Below the pieces are notes generated by a model. The model was not told the DNA's origin and made no database searches. It was given only the letters and a program-made list of their open reading frames with translations. The position numbers and the translations under genes are program-made. A stretch of DNA of 64,000 nt from JASFHF01 sp050123335. GTDB taxonomy: Bacteria; Pseudomonadota; Gammaproteobacteria; UBA12402. This document shows, one piece after another, positions 25,398-31,271 of the stretch (its first letter is position 1; every line of letters begins with the position of its first letter). Where the stretch lies: positions 1-64,000 of the forward strand of contig JASFHH010000002.1 in assembly GCA_050123335.1 (NCBI GenBank). Direction: 5' to 3'.

Positions 25398-25471
25398 GCG
25401 CCCGTAGCTCAGCTGGATAGAGTACCTGGCTACGAACCAGGCGGTCGGGAGTTCGAATCTCTCCGGGCGCG
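25398..25471 (+). tRNA. tRNA-Arg (ACG)
   Basis: Acceptor GCGCCCG pairs with CGGGCGC, discriminator G; anticodon ACG in the loop of CCTGG/CCAGG; T arm GGGAG TTCGAAT CTCTC. CCA is not encoded (CT follows). A34 would need TadA conversion to inosine to read CGU/CGC/CGA. Its 3' part is copied at least three more times downstream. Confidence 0.96.
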
Positions 25472-25508
25472 CTTAGATTCAAAAAAAATCCACTTATAAG
25501 TGGTTTCG

Positions 25509-26363
25509 TTAGTTGCTTTTTTGTTGTTCTTCCTGTTGCTCGATTTGATTCAAATAATTTTTCTGTGATATGACTTGCTTCCCAGTTTCTTTTTCTAATT
25601 CCACGCGAGCATTGCCAGCAATTTTACCGCCTTTTTGCGCTGCATCTTTATTTGCATTAAAACCTTGTGCATTTTTGCTGCGAGTTATTTCTGTGGTTGA
25701 TGCTTCACCAAGCATTGAAAAAATTAACTCTAGATCAGTCATGTGATCGCGCAAATTTTCTCGCTTGAGCTTTTTATGTTTTTTATATTCATTTGGTGTC
25801 ATGCCAAAGGCAGCTTTGGAAATTTCTGCAGTTAAAATTGCGTATTCGCGTTGTTCTTTGACATCACGTTTTTTCCATTCCTCAGTTAATTCATCACGAA
25901 TTGCAATACTGCGCATTCGTTTTTCAATCCAATCATCTGAGTAACCTTTGGCTTTGTAAATAGCGCGAGTACGTTTTGAGGCAAGCTCCGGATCCTCGAT
26001 TTCCTGAATTCTCTCATACCCAACTTTGGCTAACCATCTTTTGAACGGCTCAGCCTTGGGTGAGGGGATAGATTGAATTATGCGGAAAATTCCTTCGGTG
26101 TTGGCGGCGTTTAGCTTTTGTTTACCACCAGAAGTTTCAAAATAAAGGGGGGTGACAATTTGTCCCCACCCTTTGGTTAACTCGTTGTCTCTTATACGCA
26201 TTTTTTTAATATAGTCACTTGCATTAACTGAATCGGTTAATGCTTGTACAACATCGGCAATTACAAACCACCATTCCCCATTATGCATGGTTTTGCGTAT
26301 ATTTTTGCCTTTAAAGACAGCAATTTTGGTTGATGACTCAATAGTTGTATTATTCTTGTTCAT
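25509..26363 (-). CDS. BRO-N domain protein (DinD-like), 284 residues
   Basis: The N-terminal 115 residues form a BRO/KilA-type domain: FKGKNIRKTMHNGEWWFVIADVV, then FRIIQSIPSPKAEPFKRWLA. The rest matches the DinD-like architecture seen in many bacteria (KAKGYSDDWIEKRMRSIAIR, AFGMTPNEYKKHK, LRDHMTDLELIFSMLGEAST). Such proteins are linked to phage, mobile DNA and the SOS response; their biochemical role is not settled. AGGAGG 7 bases before ATG 26363 supports the start. It overlaps the end of the upstream 82-residue gene by 14 bp, so they are cotranscribed. It is the first gene after tRNA-Arg, in an accessory region. Confidence 0.88.
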   Translation of the reverse strand: MNKNNTTIESSTKIAVFKGKNIRKTMHNGEWWFVIADVVQALTDSVNASDYIKKMRIRDNELTKGWGQIVTPLYFETSGGKQKLNAANTEGIFRIIQSIPSPKAEPFKRWLAKVGYERIQEIEDPELASKRTRAIYKAKGYSDDWIEKRMRSIAIRDELTEEWKKRDVKEQREYAILTAEISKAAFGMTPNEYKKHKKLKRENLRDHMTDLELIFSMLGEASTTEITRSKNAQGFNANKDAAQKGGKIAGNARVELEKETGKQVISQKNYLNQIEQQEEQQKSN

Positions 26364-26598
26364 GATTGTACCTCCTTTTTGATTTTTTTATTTTGCATCT
26401 AAAAACCTCTATTTCATCCGTGAAATCTTGAATTGCCCAAATCATTTGATAAATTGTATCACGATCAAGTTCTAGCTCCCCTTCCTGAGTAGCTAGCAGA
26501 CCACTTATGATCGCTTGTATTTTGATGAATCTTTCATCTATTGCATCTTGCAAATCTAGTTCTGAAAGTGAAGGATTAAGCAGAAAAATATTATCCAT
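26350..26598 (-). CDS. Hypothetical protein, 82 residues, partner of the BRO-N gene
   Basis: A small acidic, helical protein (SLSELDLQDAIDERFIKIQAI, GELELDRDTIYQMIWAIQDF) ending in a basic tail (KIKKSKRRYNHEQE). I do not recognise it. Overlap with the BRO-N gene and a GGGTGAT before ATG 26598 suggest a two-gene operon. By layout alone it could be a regulator or antitoxin-like partner, but no known motif supports this. Confidence 0.65.
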   Translation of the reverse strand: MDNIFLLNPSLSELDLQDAIDERFIKIQAIISGLLATQEGELELDRDTIYQMIWAIQDFTDEIEVFRCKIKKSKRRYNHEQE

Positions 26599-26913
26599 AA
26601 ATCACCCGTTTTTATTTTGAATTAAATATGCATCAACAAAATTTATATTGATGTCCGGGATTTTACAGGTTAGCCTTCCTGCCGTGTGAGTGTTTCGAGC
26701 ACCATTGTTACGATAAATTTAATATGGGTGTTTGTCAATGATAAAAAACTTAAAAAAAGTTTTTTAATATAGTCAAATGTTTATTGGAAACAGAAAATTG
26801 CTTAAACTTTATTTAGATTATAGGCTAAAATAAGCTGGATTGTAGCTGAAATAGCTATGTGTGAAAGATAAAGCAATGTAAATTGCAGCTATGTAACTGT
26901 AGGAGATGTAGCG
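26599..26913. other. Intergenic region between divergent genes
   Basis: 315 bp between two divergently transcribed accessory genes. It is AT-rich and must hold promoters for both sides. I see no tRNA, no clear inverted repeat and no short gene with a ribosome binding site. Confidence 0.5.
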
Positions 26914-28161
26914 ATGAAAATAGCTTTTTTGATAGAAGGGTATAAGTTAGATTATAAATGCCGAAGCATCCAATGGGCAATTAATTTAGCAAAAAAAAAT
27001 TCTGCTTTAATATTTGATATTATTGAATCATGTTCGCCTATACATTTGAGCGAGGCACTTCGCTTGTTTCCTAAAAAAGAATGGGCTTTTTGCGTACTGG
27101 GATGGATTACTACTTTAGAAAATCATGGAAGAGATTTGAAAAACATTATAACTTTAATTAAGTGGTGTTTTGAAAATCTTATCAAAGAAGGTCATATAAA
27201 AAAAATACCAACTTACCTAGAAAACTTATATGATCAAAGCAAAAAATCAAAATTAAATTTTGAGAAAGCAAAGGTTATGTTAGATAAACACATTCCAAAA
27301 GAATATACATCATCAGATAAAATTGAAAAATTCTCTCAAAAATTAAATAAAATAATGAATGAAACCAGTAATAAGTTGTCTAGAATAAATTTTCTAAAAT
27401 GGCTAGAAAAAAACAAGGAAGTCCGGGAAATTTTTGTTTATGTTGGGGAGAATCATATTGATTTTTGTGATTCCATAGAAAAAGTAAAGATAATTAAAAA
27501 AAGTAATGATATGCGAAGATTATGTGTAAATATATTTGGTAAAAATGTTTATATTAATATATTTAGAGTAACACATAGAGATGTCAAGTATTATGAGTCT
27601 GATGTCAAGCATTATGAGTCTATGGAGCAATTTGCAAAAGGGCGTGGTCTTATAATTCCAAAAAATACCTCACAAATAATTCAAGATACCTCACAAATAA
27701 TTCAAGATACCTCACAAATAATTCAAGAAGACCTCTTGCAGACAAATCGTGGTCTTGTGAATGATTTATTGCTTGCTTGGAGTTATGCTAATGATGCACT
27801 TAAAAAATTAATTGAACGTGGTGAAAAAAAACCAGTATTTTCCAGCAAGTTTCCAAAAAAACAGTTTTCAGAAAAAAAGTTTCCAAAAAAAGTCAAGTTT
27901 GATTTGCATAAATGCGTTCAAAAATTTGATTTTTGGATGAAGTATTATAATCATTTTAATACAACAGATACACAAGAGCTGTATGCTTGGTTACATGCAG
28001 ATAGAGGTAGTAGGTTAGTGTCTGAATATAGTGATTTTTGTAAATTGGCTGAAGCTTTAAAGAAAAAGAAATATAATATTATATTCCCTCTTTCAGAATT
28101 TAAGTTTAAAGAGAATATGAAGATAGCGCATTCTCGCGAAAAAGAATACTCTATGATTTAA
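26914..28161 (+). CDS. Hypothetical protein with heptapeptide repeats, 415 residues
   Basis: No family recognised. The N-terminal 90 residues (AINLAKKNSALIFDIIESC, LRLFPKKEWAFCVLGWITTL) are helical. A central region has two kinds of short repeat: DVKYYES/DVKHYES (two copies near residues 226-239) and TSQIIQD (three exact copies near residues 252-272, encoded by 21-bp DNA repeats). Next comes a basic phenylalanine/lysine-rich linker (FPKKQFSEKKFPKK) and a helical C-terminus. No signal peptide or membrane segment. AGGAG before ATG 26914 is good. The protein lies in a cassette bounded by tRNA-Arg fragments. A secreted effector or phage-derived protein would both be compatible; nothing decides. 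Confidence 0.75.
   Translation: MKIAFLIEGYKLDYKCRSIQWAINLAKKNSALIFDIIESCSPIHLSEALRLFPKKEWAFCVLGWITTLENHGRDLKNIITLIKWCFENLIKEGHIKKIPTYLENLYDQSKKSKLNFEKAKVMLDKHIPKEYTSSDKIEKFSQKLNKIMNETSNKLSRINFLKWLEKNKEVREIFVYVGENHIDFCDSIEKVKIIKKSNDMRRLCVNIFGKNVYINIFRVTHRDVKYYESDVKHYESMEQFAKGRGLIIPKNTSQIIQDTSQIIQDTSQIIQEDLLQTNRGLVNDLLLAWSYANDALKKLIERGEKKPVFSSKFPKKQFSEKKFPKKVKFDLHKCVQKFDFWMKYYNHFNTTDTQELYAWLHADRGSRLVSEYSDFCKLAEALKKKKYNIIFPLSEFKFKENMKIAHSREKEYSMI
27667..27729 (+). repeat. In-frame 21-bp tandem repeat, three copies
   Basis: The unit ACCTCACAAATAATTCAAGA (plus one base) occurs three times without change, encoding TSQIIQD three times. The period is a multiple of three, so copy number can change without frameshift. 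Confidence 0.9.
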
Positions 28162-28171
28162 TTTTTTTAAC

Positions 28172-28210
28172 TGCGAACCAGGCGGTCGGAAGTTCGAAAA
28201 AATTGCAGGG
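28172..28210 (+). repeat. tRNA-Arg 3' fragment with hairpin remnant
   Basis: 28172-28197 matches the tRNA-Arg anticodon-to-T-loop segment (CGAACCAGGCGGTCGG) with two mismatches over 26 bases. It is followed by AAAAATTGCAGG, the left half of a hairpin also found at 29773-29796. The sequence breaks off there. Confidence 0.8.
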
Positions 28211-28304
28211 GCAGATTATTTTTGATTTAGAACTAATTGAATAAGTCGAAATTAAAATAGTTTTTGCATCAAGTTACTATTGATGTAATAGCTTAGACTG
28301 TTTG

Positions 28305-29453
28305 CTAATGGTTTTGCAGTAATTTAATTAAGTCTTCAATATTGATAAAAGTAACCACAATGTCATCATATTGTTTTTGATAGCTTTCGTTGACGTCAAA
28401 GCCTACAACAAAATTTTCTCCTTTAGGGTAATGCTTGCGAAAAATATGTAAACTTTTGGAGTTAAATGTGTCGGCGCTCCATTTGCATTCAATAGCAATA
28501 GGTTCTTTTCGATTACGTTTTTTGAGATAAATAAAGTCTATTTCATGACGTCTTTTGTCTCTCCAATAGTAAATATTTCTGGTTTGCAAATTACCGTGTA
28601 ATTCGTTTAATACACAATGCTCCCACAACAAACCCATATCATCCGTTCTTAATTTGTGCCAACTTTTAGCATAACAAATCATTCCTGTATCAAAACCATA
28701 AACTTTAGGTGCAGAGATAATTTCGGAAGGCAGGTGGGAATTAAAAGGTCTAACAATGTGTGCAACAAATGTCGCTTCTAAAACTGAAAGATAATTTGAT
28801 ATTGTTGTTCTGCTAACTTCACAAGGAGAAGTAAATCTAGTTGCTTCAAAAATATTGCCGCTTTGAGTAAATAATAATTCAACAAATTTTTGAAAAGAAT
28901 GACGTCGTTCTAATCTAAATAATTCTTGAATATCTTTAGCCCAATAGGAATCTATCCATTCGAGAAATTCTTTTTCAGGAAATTCTTTTGACATAAAAAA
29001 TGGGGGTAAGCCACCATGCAATAATCGATGTTCAATTTTTTTATTTCCAAAGATTTTAGACTCAGATAATAACATTGGTGTTAACCACAGTTCTGTTTTG
29101 CGTCCTGTTAATGTGTCGCCAAATTTACTGGATGCGCCAAGTGTGGATGAGCCTGTTGCAATGATTTTAATATCCGAAAAATGATCTGCTGCGATTTTTA
29201 ATAGTTCAGATGGATTGGTTAATCTATGAATTTCATCCAGTACCAGACGCCCGCCGTTTTTGCTTGTCAAAAATAATTCTGCGTTTTCCATTTGTTTGCG
29301 CACGCTAGGAAGCTCACAATCGTAGTAATCGACATTATCCAAGCTTCTGCAGAGGCAAGTTTTGCCTACGCGCCTAACGCCAGATAGCCAGAGGATAGAT
29401 TTTCTTTCCCAGGCTTGTTCAATTTTATTTTTCCAAAAAATACGTTCTTTCAT
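28305..29453 (-). CDS. AAA ATPase with DUF4143 domain
   Basis: A member of the widespread DUF4143-type ATPases. Walker A GVRRVGKT is at residues 25-32 and Walker B LVLDE at 70-74, followed by a sensor segment (IIATGSSTLG). The C-terminal DUF4143 half includes a nuclease-like strand pattern (EIDFIYLKKR then AIECKWS, resembling PD-D/ExK). These genes are common in accessory regions and their function is not firmly established; a defence or toxin-like role has been suggested by context. I chose ATG 29453, which has GGAG 6 bases upstream, over 29471. Operator-like repeats lie just upstream. Confidence 0.9.
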   Translation of the reverse strand: MKERIFWKNKIEQAWERKSILWLSGVRRVGKTCLCRSLDNVDYYDCELPSVRKQMENAELFLTSKNGGRLVLDEIHRLTNPSELLKIAADHFSDIKIIATGSSTLGASSKFGDTLTGRKTELWLTPMLLSESKIFGNKKIEHRLLHGGLPPFFMSKEFPEKEFLEWIDSYWAKDIQELFRLERRHSFQKFVELLFTQSGNIFEATRFTSPCEVSRTTISNYLSVLEATFVAHIVRPFNSHLPSEIISAPKVYGFDTGMICYAKSWHKLRTDDMGLLWEHCVLNELHGNLQTRNIYYWRDKRRHEIDFIYLKKRNRKEPIAIECKWSADTFNSKSLHIFRKHYPKGENFVVGFDVNESYQKQYDDIVVTFINIEDLIKLLQNH

Positions 29454-29467
29454 GGTTTGCTCCAAAT

Positions 29468-29523
29468 GCAACTATGATTGCATATAGTTTAACTATATGC
29501 AACTATAAATGCAAATAGTTTAT
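29468..29523. promoter_or_regulatory. Direct repeats and palindrome upstream of the ATPase gene
   Basis: Two near-identical 25-bp direct repeats start at 29468 and 29499 (TGCAACTAT-ATTGCA-ATAGTTTA pattern). They overlap a perfect 9-bp-arm palindrome TGCATATAG/CTATATGCA (29479-29487, 29493-29501). The position just upstream of ATG 29453 suggests an operator or core promoter for the ATPase gene. Confidence 0.5.
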
Positions 29524-29663
29524 CCACTTTTGTCTTAATCAATAACCTCGCGTGTGAGATTCGCGTGATTGGGTTCTCATAAGTTGGCATTTGTACGTGT
29601 TTGCAATGGGCATCCGCATTTAAAAAATTATTAAAAATCAAAGTATTACGTTTAAATGCGCGT

Positions 29664-29878
29664 GCTACGAACCAGGCGGTCGGGAGTTTGACAAATCGGC
29701 AGGATAGCCGATTTGCACAACTTTGCATAGCAAAGTTGCCCGAAGGGCGAGGCACAAGGAAGTGCCGAGTGAAAAAATTGCAGGATTGCAATTTTCGACG
29801 TTTTATGCAGCAAAACGCCTGCAGGGTGATGCGCCATGGAAGGCGCATCATTAATCTCTCCGGGCGCGCTTAGATTCA
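29664..29878 (+). repeat. Hairpin array inserted in the T-loop of a tRNA-Arg 3' copy
   Basis: 29664-29688 repeats 25 bases of tRNA-Arg exactly, from the anticodon loop into the T-loop. 29853-29878 repeats the remaining 26 bases through the 3' flank exactly. Between them lie 164 bp with seven hairpins: 29692-29715 (loop AGGATA), 29718-29738 (ATA), 29738-29748 (GAA), 29751-29766 (AAGGAA), 29774-29795 (AGGATT), 29799-29817 (no GGA) and 29828-29849 (ATGGAA). Hairpins 1, 3 and 4 correspond to those of the array at 25229-25373, but stems differ while loops keep GGA. No gene is expected; the open frames crossing it are repeat shadows. Confidence 0.88.
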
Positions 29879-29947
29879 GCAGATAAATCAAGCGGTTATA
29901 ACGTTAGTCCTCAGCCGCTTTTTTTGTTTCCATGCAACAGGTGTTAA

Positions 29948-30550
29948 ATGAGCGATGCTAAACATTGGGATGCTAAATGGGCAACCCAAAATAAAAGCAA
30001 AAAAAATAATTTTGCAAAAAGAGCCTATGCTTTAATGAAGCAATATGGCCTAAGAACAATATTAGATATTGGTTGTGGAGATGGTAGAGACTCATTATAT
30101 TTTGCCAACCAAGGTTTACAAGTAACAGCCGTAGATTTTGCGGAGAATACAATTAGAAAATTAAAAGAGAACAATACACAAATAAGCTGGTTATCGCAAG
30201 ATATCAGAGAAATTGCTTTTGACACTAATTCTTTTGATGCTGTTTATGCTCACTTAAGTATTCAATATTTCAATGATAAAATAACGGAGCACATTTTTAA
30301 TGCTTTATACGATATTTTAAAAAAAGGCGGGTTGGTTTTTATTAAATGCAAATCGACAGATGATCCTTTATTTGGGAAGGGGGATAAAATGGGACAAAAT
30401 ATGTATATGACCACTCATTTACGTCATTTTTTCTCGAAAAACTATATGGTGGAAAAATTGAAAAAATTTCATCTTCTTAACATACGCAAAACAACTTCAG
30501 TTTATGAGGGGAGAAAATCATGTTTTATAGAGGCAGTAGCAATTAAGTAA
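29948..30550 (+). CDS. Class I SAM-dependent methyltransferase
   Basis: A 200-residue methyltransferase with SAM-binding motif I ILDIGCGDGRDSLYFA near residue 35, motif II VTAVDFAEN, and the motif IV region DAVYAHLSIQYF. The small size and lack of an extra domain fit the tellurite-resistance TehB-like and related small-molecule methyltransferases. Substrate unknown. It lies directly after the hairpin-bearing tRNA-Arg copy and before another tRNA-like fragment. The ribosome binding site (AGGTG) is modest. Confidence 0.88.
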   Translation: MSDAKHWDAKWATQNKSKKNNFAKRAYALMKQYGLRTILDIGCGDGRDSLYFANQGLQVTAVDFAENTIRKLKENNTQISWLSQDIREIAFDTNSFDAVYAHLSIQYFNDKITEHIFNALYDILKKGGLVFIKCKSTDDPLFGKGDKMGQNMYMTTHLRHFFSKNYMVEKLKKFHLLNIRKTTSVYEGRKSCFIEAVAIK

Positions 30551-30562
30551 GGATTTTACCCT

Positions 30563-30625
30563 GCACACATGATGTGCGTGGTCGGGGGTTCAAAAAAATT
30601 GCAGGATTGAAAATTTTTAATGATT
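30563..30625 (+). repeat. Degenerate tRNA-like fragment with GGA hairpin
   Basis: GTGGTCGGGGGTTC at 30578-30591 resembles the variable-to-T-loop part of tRNA-Arg (12 of 14). It is followed by AAAAAAATTGCAGGATTG, closely similar to 29772-29788, with flanking A and T runs that can pair around the GGA. A 5-bp hairpin GCACA/TGTGC precedes it. This is the fourth and most decayed copy of the family in the window. Confidence 0.6.
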
Positions 30626-30684
30626 TCTTAAAAATCATGGGTAAAATTCTTAGTATATCAATATACCGTTTTGGGGGATTTACT

Positions 30685-31185
30685 TTGATTATTCGTGCAG
30701 AGAAAGAATCGGATATAACAAGAATATTTGAAATTACTAAGGAAGCTTTTAGAAATCATCCATATAGCCAGGGTACAGAACAATTTATTATAGATGCATT
30801 ACGCAGAGATGGTGTGCTTACTATTTCCTTAGTTGCTGAGATTGATGGAAAAATAGTTGGACATATTGCTTTTTCTCCGGTGACTATTTCTGATGGCAGT
30901 AGCGATTGGTATGGACTTGGTCCTGTTTCTGTGCAGCCCGAATTTCAGCGGCAGGGTATTGGGAAAGCCCTTATTCTTGAAGGATTGTCTCAATTAGAGG
31001 CATTAGGCGCTCAAGGGTGTATTCTTGTAGGTGATCCAGCATACTATAATCGATTTGGATTTAAAAACTTTCCTAATTTAGCTATGAAGCATGTTCCTCA
31101 AGAATATGTTCTTGTTTTGCCTTTCTCTGAAAAGATAGCAAGTGGAGTGATTGAGCATCATCCTGATTTTTTTGTTAAAGGATAA
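30685..31185 (+). CDS. GNAT family N-acetyltransferase (YhbS-like)
   Basis: The protein has GNAT motif A with the acetyl-CoA loop VQPEFQRQGIGKALI and a final GDPAYYNRFGFKNF block typical of the YhbS group. Substrate unknown. The frame extends upstream through a repeat to 30574, but that part is not family-like. A TTG at 30685, with GGGGGA 6 bases upstream, gives the expected N-terminus (IIRAEKESDITRIFEITKEAF). ATG 30637 lacks a ribosome binding site. The start is therefore inferred. The last gene of the accessory stretch, 86 bp before pelA. Confidence 0.8.
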   Translation: MIIRAEKESDITRIFEITKEAFRNHPYSQGTEQFIIDALRRDGVLTISLVAEIDGKIVGHIAFSPVTISDGSSDWYGLGPVSVQPEFQRQGIGKALILEGLSQLEALGAQGCILVGDPAYYNRFGFKNFPNLAMKHVPQEYVLVLPFSEKIASGVIEHHPDFFVKG

Positions 31186-31206
31186 GTGGTTTTATCTGTA
31201 GTTTTA

Positions 31207-31236
31207 TTGTCATTTTTTTTACAAGCATGGTAGATT
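31207..31236 (+). promoter_or_regulatory. Possible sigma-70 promoter of the pel locus
   Basis: TTGTCA (31207-31212) and TAGATT (31231-31236) are 18 bp apart, 36 bp before the pelA start. The match is moderate and AT-rich sequence makes chance hits common. Confidence 0.35.
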
Positions 31237-31271
31237 ATAAATAGGATGTTAGCTTAAAGTGGTGGTTATAA

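Noticed and set aside
27667..27729. Possible CRISPR-like repeat
   Set aside because: The three 21-bp repeats are directly adjacent without spacers and are in frame within a coding region.
25398..29878. Classical integrative island with attL/attR at tRNA-Arg
   Set aside because: The direct repeats fit, but no integrase is present and the right-hand copy is interrupted by hairpins, so I report a tRNA-fragment cassette region instead of a defined integrated element.
29489..29891. Open frames of 79-120 residues on both strands across the tRNA-Arg copy array
   Set aside because: Frames exist on both strands because the palindromes lack stops; composition follows the hairpins, not a protein.
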